Source: Vasconcelosia minhoensis LEGE 07310 (GTDB lineage: Bacteria > Cyanobacteriota > Cyanobacteriia > Phormidesmidales > Phormidesmidaceae). From it: a stretch of DNA of 62,454 bases. Position 1 is the first letter of the stretch, and each line of letters starts with the position of its first letter. Shown in pieces: positions 54,571 to 62,454 of the stretch. The notes under the pieces were generated by a model, which ran no database searches, was not told the origin of the DNA, and was given only the letters and a program-made list of their open reading frames with translations. The position numbers were made by a program, and so were the translations under genes. Location of the stretch: positions 1 to 62,454 of the forward strand of contig NZ_JADEXG010000026.1 in assembly GCF_015207255.1 (NCBI RefSeq). The letters run 5' to 3'.

Positions 54571-56304
54571 TTAGGGCGTTTTCTCCCGAGCAAGCCTGAC
54601 ATAGATGTCATAGTTAACGCTGCGGTCGTCCTGGATAGCGGTGGTGACGCCTAGCGCTTCGATTGCCGAGGTAAAGGCGGTGTTGTCCTCATCCAGCGCC
54701 TGATCCAGCGGTGGAATGGGAAAGGCTGCCCCGAGCTGGTTGAGTGCCTGCAAATTGAGAAAGAAGTGGCCATTGTTCGGTTCTGGGGCGCGGCTGGTGA
54801 GGGTCTGAAACAGGCTGGTGGCAGCTAGCGGCCGTTCGGGTTGGGGCGACAGTACCCGATTGGCCCCGGCCCCGATCGCAAAAAAGGTGACATTGCCTTC
54901 CAGCCAGCCGTGGCTAAATTGAATGCCTTGAAAGGGTGAAATCCACTGGGTCACCGGGCTGCCGTTGCGGTCTGAACGGGTCACCTCAAAACGATAGCGA
55001 CTGCGCATGACCTGATCGAGCTGAGACCAGGTGGCTTCAGCCGCGGCGCGATCGCTCGCCTGCACCATCAGCACCAGCGGCGCCATCTGCACTGGCAGGG
55101 CTGACTCTTCTCCGGCGGCGACGGGTACCGGCGACAGCAAACCCAGGGCAAATTCGCCATCGGCCCAAGGCATGATCGCGTCTTCCAGGTCGAGCCCGGT
55201 CTGATTTTGCAGCCCGGCCCTGAGACTGCTGGGGTCGGGCAGAAAGGGCAGGGGTGTCTCCGTACGGCTAAAGCGCTGCCAGAACTGCTGGAGATTGCCC
55301 CCAGACATCATCATCAGGGTGCTTTCGGGCAGATAGCGCGGCAGCTCGCCGGCCGAATTATCGAGGTCGGCATAGGTGATCTCGCGATCGGCCTGTAGCC
55401 AGCTCGTGCCCCGAAAGTGAATGCCGTCGGTGACGAGCGTCGCGGTTGCCCCAAAGCCCTGACTGCCCTGGAGCGGGACCACGCTGGCTGCCGGGTTGGC
55501 GCCAGCTTCGGCTCTCGCCTCAGCTGAACCCAGAACCTGCGTCGCAGCGGGAATGTTGACATAGATTTGGGCAAAGGATTGGGGTTCGACGATTCGCTGC
55601 ATCGCCCTGCGATAGCCGGGAGTCTCCAGAATCGATGGATCGCCTTTATAGGTATCGATCGTTTGCTCAATGGCCTCAGCCGTACTGCCAACCAGCACCC
55701 AGTCCGAACCCAGTACAGCGGTCTCTAGGTCGCTAGCCGCACCACTAGAAGATTTTAGGGTCCGCACGGTAACATCCTTGTATTCTCGTTCTGCCCAGGC
55801 CTGTTCTGGGGGAGTCGGAGCAGCGGCTGTGAGCAGCGCTTGGGCCTGCTGCGGGTCGTCAATCGGCAGCACCATGACCACATTCTCGACAATCTGCGCC
55901 GTTGGCGTGGTCGGCGGTCGGCTGGGGTCGGGGTCGCCCTCGGGTAGAAAGGCTAGGGTGACGCGGTCTCCAACCCAGGGCCGAATATCCCGCTCGAAGC
56001 TGAGCCTATTCAGGGTGAGGACGCGATCGCGCCATTGCTCTAGCTGGTCGGTAAATTCTTGCTGCGTCGCCGGTGTGCCAAAGCGCTGTAGCTTGCTCCA
56101 GTCGCTTGCTTGGGTAGATAGGGTCAATGTCATCAGGGCCGGTTGCGGCACCAGCTGCATGCCGGTGGGCAGCGCCGTCTTTTGGGGCAGACGAGAGAGC
56201 AGCCAGTAGGCCAAGGCACCGCCGCCGATCAGGCCGACGGCGGCCCCGACCGTCAGCAGCAGCGGTGGTTTTTTAGGGAAAAACTGGACAGATTTCAGTC
56301 GCAC
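54571..56304 (-). CDS. DUF3352 domain-containing protein
   Basis: A 577-residue protein anchored by an N-terminal helix (about 13-37, LLLTVGAAVGLIGGGALAYW). The rest matches DUF3352: VALSLTLSTQASDWSKLQ-type start (LMTLTLSTQASDWSKLQRFG), DRVTLAFLP, GTSWLQADREITYADLD, and PESTLMMMSGGNLQQFWQRF. Members are found in cyanobacteria and a few other bacteria; the function is unknown. It diverges from menA. Confidence 0.85.
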   Translation of the reverse strand: MRLKSVQFFPKKPPLLLTVGAAVGLIGGGALAYWLLSRLPQKTALPTGMQLVPQPALMTLTLSTQASDWSKLQRFGTPATQQEFTDQLEQWRDRVLTLNRLSFERDIRPWVGDRVTLAFLPEGDPDPSRPPTTPTAQIVENVVMVLPIDDPQQAQALLTAAAPTPPEQAWAEREYKDVTVRTLKSSSGAASDLETAVLGSDWVLVGSTAEAIEQTIDTYKGDPSILETPGYRRAMQRIVEPQSFAQIYVNIPAATQVLGSAEARAEAGANPAASVVPLQGSQGFGATATLVTDGIHFRGTSWLQADREITYADLDNSAGELPRYLPESTLMMMSGGNLQQFWQRFSRTETPLPFLPDPSSLRAGLQNQTGLDLEDAIMPWADGEFALGLLSPVPVAAGEESALPVQMAPLVLMVQASDRAAAEATWSQLDQVMRSRYRFEVTRSDRNGSPVTQWISPFQGIQFSHGWLEGNVTFFAIGAGANRVLSPQPERPLAATSLFQTLTSRAPEPNNGHFFLNLQALNQLGAAFPIPPLDQALDEDNTAFTSAIEALGVTTAIQDDRSVNYDIYVRLAREKTP

Positions 56305-56459
56305 GGGTGACAGCTCGCCCTGATATAGTCCTGCCCTGACAATTTAGCAGAGGTTTTGCGGCCTGCGCCGTCGCCTAGAGCATTAGTTTTTGTGACTAAC
56401 TCAACCAAGAAGCCTAGGCAAACCGCTATGCTAGCCGTGAGCTTCTAAATCAGACCACT

Positions 56460-57368
56460 ATGACCACCCAAACCCTTGGACCTGCCGACAAACAGCTGTG
56501 GCTGGCCGCGGCGAAGCCACCGATGTACGGCGTTGCCATTATGCCAATCTGCGTGGGCAGCGCGATCGCCTATGCCGAAACGGGGCTGTTCAATCTGAGT
56601 GTGTTTGCGACTTTTTTGCTAGCGGCGGTGCTGCTGCTAGTCTGGGAGAATCTCAGCAACGATGTCTTTGATGCTGAGACGGGAATTGACGTCAACAAGC
56701 ATCACTCGCTGGTCAATCTGACCCGCAATCGAGGCCTGATTTTTGGGTTGGGCAATCTCTGTTTGGCGTTAGGCATTGCCGGCATTGTCTCGATTTCGCT
56801 CTGGCAGCGCGATCTGACCGTGCTGGGATTAGTCCTCCTGTGCTGTGTCCTGGGCTACCTATACCAGGGGCCGCCCTTTCGGCTGGGATACCACGGTCTG
56901 GGAGAAATTCTCTGTTTCTTGAGCTTTGGCCCGCTGGCGGTGGAGGCGGCCTACTACAGCCAGACCCAAAGCCAGTCGGCAGCAGCCTGGGTGGCCGCTG
57001 CGGTGATCGGCCTGACAACGACGCTGGTGTTGTTCTGCTCCCACTTTCACCAGGTTGAGGACGACCGGGCCGCGGGCAAGCGTTCGCCGATTGTGCGGCT
57101 GGGGACCCGGCGCGGGGCGGCACTGCTGCCCTGGGTCTGTGCTGTGGCTCTGGGGCTGGTGCTGGTCGCGATCGCGATAGGCTGGTTCTCTGCTTGGACG
57201 GCGCTTAGCCTGATTGGCCTGCTGCCTGCGATTGCGCTCTGTCGGCATGTTGGCCGGTATCACGACCAGCCTGCCCGAGTCAGCAACGCTAAGTTTTTGG
57301 CCATCCGGTTTCACTTTTGCAGTGGTCTATTGCTATGCCTCGGGGTTTTGCTGCCCGCGAGTCTTTGA
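56460..57368 (+). CDS. menA: 1,4-dihydroxy-2-naphthoate phytyltransferase
   Basis: A 302-residue UbiA-family prenyltransferase that attaches a phytyl chain to DHNA, giving demethylphylloquinone, the photosystem I electron carrier precursor. Eight or nine membrane helices. The two Asp-rich motifs are NLSNDVFDAETG (about 64-75) and HFHQVEDDRAAGKRSP (about 196-211). It is followed closely by menC and menE on the same strand, so the three probably form an operon. Confidence 0.95.
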   Translation: MTTQTLGPADKQLWLAAAKPPMYGVAIMPICVGSAIAYAETGLFNLSVFATFLLAAVLLLVWENLSNDVFDAETGIDVNKHHSLVNLTRNRGLIFGLGNLCLALGIAGIVSISLWQRDLTVLGLVLLCCVLGYLYQGPPFRLGYHGLGEILCFLSFGPLAVEAAYYSQTQSQSAAAWVAAAVIGLTTTLVLFCSHFHQVEDDRAAGKRSPIVRLGTRRGAALLPWVCAVALGLVLVAIAIGWFSAWTALSLIGLLPAIALCRHVGRYHDQPARVSNAKFLAIRFHFCSGLLLCLGVLLPASL

Positions 57369-57395
57369 GCCCAGCCCGCCGATTCAGGTTGCGCA

Positions 57396-58376
57396 ATGGC
57401 CTACCGCTTTGAGTTTCGCCCCTATTGTCGGCCTTTTCGGCAGCCGCTGAAAACCCATCACGGGCTTTGGCAGCAGCGTGAGGGCATCATTCTCAAGCTC
57501 ACCGATGACCGAGGCCGGGTGGGCTTTGGCGAGGTAGCCCCGCTGCCCTGGTTCGGGTCAGAAACTCAGGCCCAGGCCCTGGCTTTTTGCCAGGACATGC
57601 CGCCCCAGCTGGCCACAGATAAGGCCTTCTCAATTTTGCCGACGCTGCCAGCCTGCCAGTTTGGGCTTGAAGTTGCCGTCAGCAACCTGACCCGCCGCTG
57701 TCGTCGGCCCGAACTCGCACCGGCTCATTGCAGCGCCCTGCTGCCAACGGGTGAGGCGGCCCTGTCGGCTTGGGCGCCGCTGTGGTCGGCGGGCTATCGC
57801 ACCTTTAAGTGGAAAATTGGCGTGGCCCCAGTGGCGATCGAGCTGGCCTGGCTCAGCCAGCTGATGCGGCAGCTGCCGCTGGGGGCAAGGCTGCGACTCG
57901 ATGCCAACGGCGGACTCGATGAGCTGACCGCCCATCACTGGCTGAGCTACTGCGATCGCGGCGGCGGGCGAATTGAATTTATTGAACAGCCGCTGCCCCC
58001 CGGCGATTTTGCTGCTTTAGTGAAGCTGAGCCAGCGCTACCAGACGCCGATTGCGCTAGATGAGTCGGTGACGACCCTAGACCAGCTGAAGATGCACTGC
58101 TTTCGCGGTTGGCAAGGTATTTATGTGATTAAGGCCGCTATTTTAGGTCCTCCCAGCCGGCTGATTCAGTTTTGCACGGACTATCCCATCGATATTGTGG
58201 TGTCATCGGTGTTTGAAACCGACATTGGCCGTCAGACCCTGATTGACCTGGCTGCCGAGCTGGCCACGCTGCTGCCCCACTATCCCCGCCGCTCGCTGGG
58301 GCTGGGCACGCAGCGCTGGCTGCCCTGCGACGGGCTCGACGACCCGGACTGGGAAGCGCTATGGCAGCGGCTCTGA
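57396..58376 (+). CDS. menC: o-succinylbenzoate synthase
   Basis: A 326-residue enolase-superfamily enzyme that dehydrates SHCHC to o-succinylbenzoate. Catalytic Lys in TFKWKIG, metal ligands in RLDANGG, EFIEQPL and ALDESVTT, and the second Lys in YVIKAAILG are all visible. The ATG is 28 nt after the menA stop. The last codon overlaps menE (TGATG). Confidence 0.96.
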   Translation: MAYRFEFRPYCRPFRQPLKTHHGLWQQREGIILKLTDDRGRVGFGEVAPLPWFGSETQAQALAFCQDMPPQLATDKAFSILPTLPACQFGLEVAVSNLTRRCRRPELAPAHCSALLPTGEAALSAWAPLWSAGYRTFKWKIGVAPVAIELAWLSQLMRQLPLGARLRLDANGGLDELTAHHWLSYCDRGGGRIEFIEQPLPPGDFAALVKLSQRYQTPIALDESVTTLDQLKMHCFRGWQGIYVIKAAILGPPSRLIQFCTDYPIDIVVSSVFETDIGRQTLIDLAAELATLLPHYPRRSLGLGTQRWLPCDGLDDPDWEALWQRL

Positions 58377-59809
58377 TGCCAGCTGATAGTTCGCCGGTTG
58401 AGCTATGGCAGCGGCGGCGGTGGACGCCCTGGCTGCTGGATAGCCAGCCAGCGGTCCTAGCGACGGCGGTGGCGGCTCGGCGGCGACAGCTCCAGGCCCT
58501 TCAGCAAATCCATCCCCGGCCCCGAATAGTACTGGCGGAATCAGACCCGGTACAGTTCCTGGCAGGCTTTTTGGCGGCCTGCTTAGCGGGCTGCGATGTC
58601 GCTTTGGGCAATCCGGACTGGGGGCAACGGGAATGGCGGCAGGTCCAGTCTAAAATCAGCCCCCACCTCTGCTGGGGCGGTCCAGAGTTGCCAGAGTTGC
58701 CAGATTTAACGGTGTTGCCGGCGGTGGACGCCTTCGCCCCGCAGCCACCAGCCGATCGAACAGCCGTCATTCTGATTCCGACGGGTGGCACGGCTGGCTC
58801 GGTCCGCTTTGTCGTGCATCGCTGGCAGACCCTGCTGGCGGCAGTGCGGGGCTTCTGTGACGGGTTTGGCCAACCGGTCAATGCTTACTGCGTTTTGCCG
58901 CTCCATCATGTCAGCGGCCTGATGCAGGCGCTACGCACCTGGATCTCGGGCGGACAGCTGGTAACCCAGCCGTTCCGGTCGCTGGTCACCGGGCAAATTT
59001 TAGTTCCGTCACCCCAGGACTGGACGATCTCACTGGTGCCGACGCAGCTCCAGCGGCTGCTGTCCCAGGAGCGGTTGGCTCGATGGCTAGCTCAGTTTCG
59101 AACCGTGCTGCTGGGCGGGGGACCTGCCTGGCCTGACCTGCTCGCGGCCGCGCGCGGTCGCAAAATTCCCCTAGCTCTGACTTACGGTATGACCGAAACG
59201 GCCGCACTGGTCGCCGCGCTGATGCCCGATGAGTTTCTCCGAGGCCAAACTGGTGGCAGCAGCCTGCCCCATGCTCAGCTTCGCATTGTTGGCCCAGCCG
59301 GCGATTTGCCGCCCGGTGAAATCGGCCCGATTGCCATTCAGACCAGCTCTCTGGCTGAGGGCTACTATGGTGAACCGTCGCCTGCCTTTACGGAGGCAGG
59401 CTGCTTCTATCCAGACGATCTGGGCTATCTAGACGCGGCGGGCGGTTTGCATATTGTGGGCCGGGACAGCGACAAGATCATTACTGGCGGCGAAAATGTC
59501 TTTCCAGCAGAAGTTGAGGCGGCCCTGCGAGCGACCCGACAAGTTGCCGATGTCTGCGTGATTGGGCTGCCTGACCCGCAGTGGGGACAGGTGGTGACCG
59601 CTGTCTATGTGCCGGACAGCGATTGTTCTGAAGATTTGCCGACAGCCCTGAAGGCAGCCCTGGTTGGACAGCTCAGCCGCTATAAGCACCCTAAACGGTG
59701 GGTTGCGGTAGCGGCGCTGCCGCGCAGTCCCCAGGGCAAGCTCAGCCGTCCGGCCGTTCTCAAGCTGGCTCAGCATTCAGCCGCAGCCAGTCCAGCAGCG
59801 CCGTCGTAA
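58376..59809 (+). CDS. menE: o-succinylbenzoate-CoA ligase
   Basis: A 477-residue adenylate-forming enzyme that activates o-succinylbenzoate as the CoA thioester. The P-loop is LIPTGGTAGSVRF, and the conserved LTYGMTETA, GRDSDKIITGGENVFPAEVE and PQGKLSR (catalytic Lys) follow. The start overlaps the menC stop (TGATG); an upstream ATG at 58361 gives five extra residues. The 3' end overlaps the convergent thioesterase gene by 50 nt. Confidence 0.95.
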   Translation: MPADSSPVELWQRRRWTPWLLDSQPAVLATAVAARRRQLQALQQIHPRPRIVLAESDPVQFLAGFLAACLAGCDVALGNPDWGQREWRQVQSKISPHLCWGGPELPELPDLTVLPAVDAFAPQPPADRTAVILIPTGGTAGSVRFVVHRWQTLLAAVRGFCDGFGQPVNAYCVLPLHHVSGLMQALRTWISGGQLVTQPFRSLVTGQILVPSPQDWTISLVPTQLQRLLSQERLARWLAQFRTVLLGGGPAWPDLLAAARGRKIPLALTYGMTETAALVAALMPDEFLRGQTGGSSLPHAQLRIVGPAGDLPPGEIGPIAIQTSSLAEGYYGEPSPAFTEAGCFYPDDLGYLDAAGGLHIVGRDSDKIITGGENVFPAEVEAALRATRQVADVCVIGLPDPQWGQVVTAVYVPDSDCSEDLPTALKAALVGQLSRYKHPKRWVAVAALPRSPQGKLSRPAVLKLAQHSAAASPAAPS

Positions 59810-60185
59810 GCGGGCAGCGCTGCCGCGATCGCGCCTGAATGCAAACATGCCGGGTCAGCGCCCGGGCGAGCGATTGGGCATCGCGCTGGAGGCGATAGTC
59901 AATTTCAAAGCTGTCGGGGCCGAGCTGCCGGGGCGAGAGGCAGACGGTGACGCGATCGCCGCAGTACAGGGGCCGGTAAAAGTCAGCAGCGGTGTGGACG
60001 ATCGGGACCGCGATCGCGTTATCAGGGTTGCTGGCGTCGCTAAAAAACTGCCGCAGGTCGAACCCTGCCGCAGCCAGCGAAGCTTCGTAGGCTTCATGGC
60101 AGAGGGCCAGCAGATTGGCGAAATACATCACACCCGCAGCGTCGGTTTCCTCGAACCGAATGCTGCGGGTGTGGCAGAAAGGCAC
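59760..60185 (-). CDS. 1,4-dihydroxy-2-naphthoyl-CoA hydrolase
   Basis: A 141-residue hotdog thioesterase that releases DHNA from DHNA-CoA, the step before MenA. The family motif RSIRFEETDAAGVMYFANLL contains the catalytic Asp; IVHTAADFYRPLYCGDRVTV follows. A GTG at 60185 gives the normal size for this enzyme (about 138), while an upstream ATG would add 36 unrelated residues and overlap the M23 gene. It is tail-to-tail with menE, overlapping by 50 nt, and works in the same pathway. Confidence 0.9.
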   Translation of the reverse strand: MPFCHTRSIRFEETDAAGVMYFANLLALCHEAYEASLAAAGFDLRQFFSDASNPDNAIAVPIVHTAADFYRPLYCGDRVTVCLSPRQLGPDSFEIDYRLQRDAQSLARALTRHVCIQARSRQRCPLTTALLDWLRLNAEPA

Positions 60186-60195
60186 CGCGAGAAGG

Positions 60196-61836
60196 CTAGC
60201 TTGCGTTGGGCTGAGCCGGCCGGAAGGGAATTTGTAAGTCCAGCGGTGAGCGGCTATCAAACTGAGGTCCGCCGAGAGCGTTCGGGCCAGCAACAGCCGA
60301 ATTGAGTGCCTGTAGCGGATTGTTCAGCCCCTGGGTGAGATTGGCCAAGGTCTGATAGATCAGATCGTCAGGATTGACCGCCACCCAGCCCTGGTCGGTG
60401 AGCTGCCTGAGTTCAAAGTGTAGGTGGGGACCGGTCGAATTGCCAGTGCTGCCTACCAAGCCTACGACTTCGCCCTTTTGGACTCGGTCACCCGGCTGCA
60501 CCAGCAGCTGAGAAAGGTGAGCATAGCGACTTTCTAAGGTCTCGTCCTGGTCATGACGCAGCACCACCATCAGCCCGTAGCCGCCAGCATAGTCAGCAGA
60601 GGACACCTGTCCAGCCTGCGCGGCTAGCACAGGTGTCCCGAGTGGTGCACCAATATCGGTTCCAGAGTGAAACCGCTGAGTGCCGGAGATAGGATGAATC
60701 CGCCAGCCAAATAGGGACGTAATCGGCGCTGGAATCGACAGGGGGAAAATAAAGTTTTGCTGAGCCTGGAGACTAACCACGGGGAAAACCGACCGATTGT
60801 AATACTCCCGACCGGCAGCTGTCGTCGCCCCCGAAAAGCGGAGCCCTGCTGCGTCTAGGCTCACCGGTCCGACGTTAACAGAGGCATTGACATGGGGGGC
60901 ACTGGGGGCAGGGCTAGAGGCTCTACCTGTTGTCACCGCTACGGGTGCCGGACCGCTGGTCACCGGTGCTGCTGGACTGCTGCAGGCTCCATTGGGCAAC
61001 GATTGCCCCTGCCCGACCGTAAATTTGCAGCCGGTCGAGCGCTCCGAGAAGACGATATCCGGAGACTGGGTTTGGCCCACGCTGTAGTCAGTCGGATCGA
61101 TAAATACGCTGCCATAGTCCGCTGGAACGTTTTCGGTGGTCCGAATTGACGGTGGCACAATGGGGTCGGGCTGGACTTCGGGGGCCGCCTGCGGGGCCTC
61201 AGAAGCTGTTGGAGCGGCAGGCGGAGCAGGTTCTGGGAAAAAGTCAGGCTTAGCGGCCTCGGGTGAAGCCGGTGCTGCCGGCGGCGTAATGTCAGTCAGG
61301 GCTAAGGCCGGACTCGTAGGCGCGGCTTCGGTCGGCTCGGGAACTGGCGTGGGGAGCGTTGCTAGACCATGAGTCGCAGCCATCGCGGGCGAGGCGATCA
61401 GAAAGTTAGAAAACGCAGAAGCGGTTTTGAACGCCTGATCGGCACCTGAGGACGCTTTCTCTTCAATCATCGGCAGCGCCACCGAGGACGCTGGATTGCT
61501 CTCCGAGACGGCGGCGGTAGGGACCGTGACAGCAGCCGTATCAGCGGCGTTGAGCTGCTGATTGAGCGGTGAAGGCGTCGGAGCAGTCGATATTTCTCTT
61601 TCTGTCGATATCTCTATTTCTGCTGATAAAGGCGATTCAACAGCCCATTCGGCGCTGGTCGCGCTGAGCGCAGCTGCCAGCGGGGTCGGCTGCTGTACCT
61701 GGGTCTCGGCAAAGCTGACCTGACTCCCCACTAACCCCAGGCCACCCAATAGGCCCAGACCGATAAATCGTAAAATTTTAGCGGAGCCCTGCGTAGGAAC
61801 TCTATCGGTAGAACACCGTCTCTGATTCATCATCAC
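60196..61836 (-). CDS. M23 family metallopeptidase
   Basis: A 546-residue murein endopeptidase-like protein. It has an N-terminal membrane/signal segment (about 22-45), a long Pro/Ala/Ser-rich linker (about 50-330), and the zinc domain near the C-terminus: [39 protein letters not shown] and [11 protein letters not shown], giving the HxxxD and HxH ligands. It probably cuts peptidoglycan cross-links in the periplasm. ATG 61836 overlaps the birA stop by 4 nt. Confidence 0.93.
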   Translation of the reverse strand: MMMNQRRCSTDRVPTQGSAKILRFIGLGLLGGLGLVGSQVSFAETQVQQPTPLAAALSATSAEWAVESPLSAEIEISTEREISTAPTPSPLNQQLNAADTAAVTVPTAAVSESNPASSVALPMIEEKASSGADQAFKTASAFSNFLIASPAMAATHGLATLPTPVPEPTEAAPTSPALALTDITPPAAPASPEAAKPDFFPEPAPPAAPTASEAPQAAPEVQPDPIVPPSIRTTENVPADYGSVFIDPTDYSVGQTQSPDIVFSERSTGCKFTVGQGQSLPNGACSSPAAPVTSGPAPVAVTTGRASSPAPSAPHVNASVNVGPVSLDAAGLRFSGATTAAGREYYNRSVFPVVSLQAQQNFIFPLSIPAPITSLFGWRIHPISGTQRFHSGTDIGAPLGTPVLAAQAGQVSSADYAGGYGLMVVLRHDQDETLESRYAHLSQLLVQPGDRVQKGEVVGLVGSTGNSTGPHLHFELRQLTDQGWVAVNPDDLIYQTLANLTQGLNNPLQALNSAVAGPNALGGPQFDSRSPLDLQIPFRPAQPNAS

Positions 61837-62454
61837 TTAACTGCCTGCAATCCCAGATTATTGTAGCCTAGGCGGATCTCCCCTGGGCGAAAATGGGCCG
61901 TATATGCCGTATGAACGGACCCGGCTTCAAACCGCACCTGTAAATCTCCTGATTGGGAGACGCCTATAATTTGCCCAACTCGGTGACCCGACGAAACAGT
62001 GTCACCTAAATTCATCAGCCGCGACTCGTAGGCCCGGATCAGCGCTACCTGCCCATACCGCTGCTGGAAGCAGCATCCCTGCCAGATCCCCCGCAAAACA
62101 ACCGCTGTTAGGGCTTCGATGCAATCCAGCGACGGTAGAAGACGCTGGTTCAAAATTTTACTAAACCCAATTCCGGTCTCGGGGACGGGATTGTGCCAAT
62201 TAATTCCGACCCCAACCACAGCCTGCCGAATCTGGCCCTGCTCTACTCGGGCTTCGGTCAGAATGCCGCCGAGCTTCTGGCCCTGGTATACCAGATCGTT
62301 AGGCCATTTGATCTGTACCGGCAGGCCCAACCTATTCAGGGCCGTTACAATGCCCCAGGCGGTACAGCAGGTGAGCTGAGCGGCTGCGCTGACTGGCCAG
62401 TCAGGCATTAGCGCTAGCGAAAGGTATAGCCCCCCAGCTGACGACTGCCACTGC
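61833..62454 (-). CDS. birA: biotin-[acetyl-CoA-carboxylase] ligase, partial
   Basis: The catalytic part of a biotin protein ligase; the N-terminus lies beyond the right edge. The frame stays open to base 62454 and reads [20 protein letters not shown], which fits the family after the RGRxxR biotin loop. [20 protein letters not shown] and [12 protein letters not shown] are the core motifs, with the C-terminal SH3-like domain after them. It attaches biotin to the carboxylase carrier protein. The M23 gene follows with a 4-nt overlap. Confidence 0.93.
   Translation of the reverse strand, partial: QWQSSAGGLYLSLALMPDWPVSAAAQLTCCTAWGIVTALNRLGLPVQIKWPNDLVYQGQKLGGILTEARVEQGQIRQAVVGVGINWHNPVPETGIGFSKILNQRLLPSLDCIEALTAVVLRGIWQGCCFQQRYGQVALIRAYESRLMNLGDTVSSGHRVGQIIGVSQSGDLQVRFEAGSVHTAYTAHFRPGEIRLGYNNLGLQAVK

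Overview
The window is cyanobacterial chromosome. It carries photosystem genes (psaI, psbEFLJ, ycf48, rubredoxin), the ndhCKJ cluster, phylloquinone genes (menA, menC, menE, a DHNA-CoA thioesterase and an NDC1/NdbB-like oxidoreductase), a PedR-like LuxR regulator, and many copies of the HIP1 octamer GCGATCGC. GC content is fairly high, and pyrimidine-rich low-complexity spacers occur (about 8388-8482, and a weaker one at the left edge). This fits a filamentous or unicellular Leptolyngbya/Synechococcus-like lineage; the genus cannot be named from the sequence alone.

Layout. 0.1-15 kb is core housekeeping: DUF362 protein, ClpC, RimI-like acetyltransferase, lysA, cdaA-uppS (c-di-AMP synthesis coupled to cell-wall lipid synthesis), the PedR-like regulator, hisS, and several conserved cyanobacterial proteins of unknown function. 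15.2-20.2 kb is the photosynthesis/NDH block: psaI faces the rubredoxin-ycf48-psbEFLJ cluster, and ndhCKJ diverges from it. 20.2-22.1 kb holds trpB and a short RNase D.

22.4-40.5 kb is an accessory metal-handling region, most likely for copper. It holds an RppA/RppB-type two-component system, a Tat-type multicopper oxidase, a His-rich PEP-CTERM secreted protein, a small Met-rich membrane protein, a DUF2231-like membrane protein with a His-rich tail, an RND pump with its adaptor, a FixH-like lipoprotein, and a DUF411 metal-binding lipoprotein. Three perfect TGAAAT-N5-TGAAAT direct repeats lie upstream of these units in the same orientation relative to the gene that follows, so they look like operators for one OmpR-family regulator. 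The region is also full of broken genes: a DUF326-like copper-storage gene with a stop codon, DUF305 with a 1-base frameshift, the C-terminus of a copper P-type ATPase with a nonsense codon, a rhodanese split by a 10-bp tandem duplication, a collapsed response regulator, a truncated TVP38 gene, a higBA pair fused by deletion, and a truncated transposase. It looks like a metal-resistance island in decay, with the pump and oxidase still intact.

40.5-62.5 kb returns to mostly core genes: a TpsB outer-membrane transporter, a HAD hydrolase, the NdbB-like oxidoreductase, two large conserved cyanobacterial proteins, a DUF433/PIN toxin-antitoxin pair beside tRNA-Arg(UCU), hemA-glpX, a DUF3352 protein, menA-menC-menE facing the DHNA-CoA thioesterase, an M23 peptidase, and birA running off the right edge.
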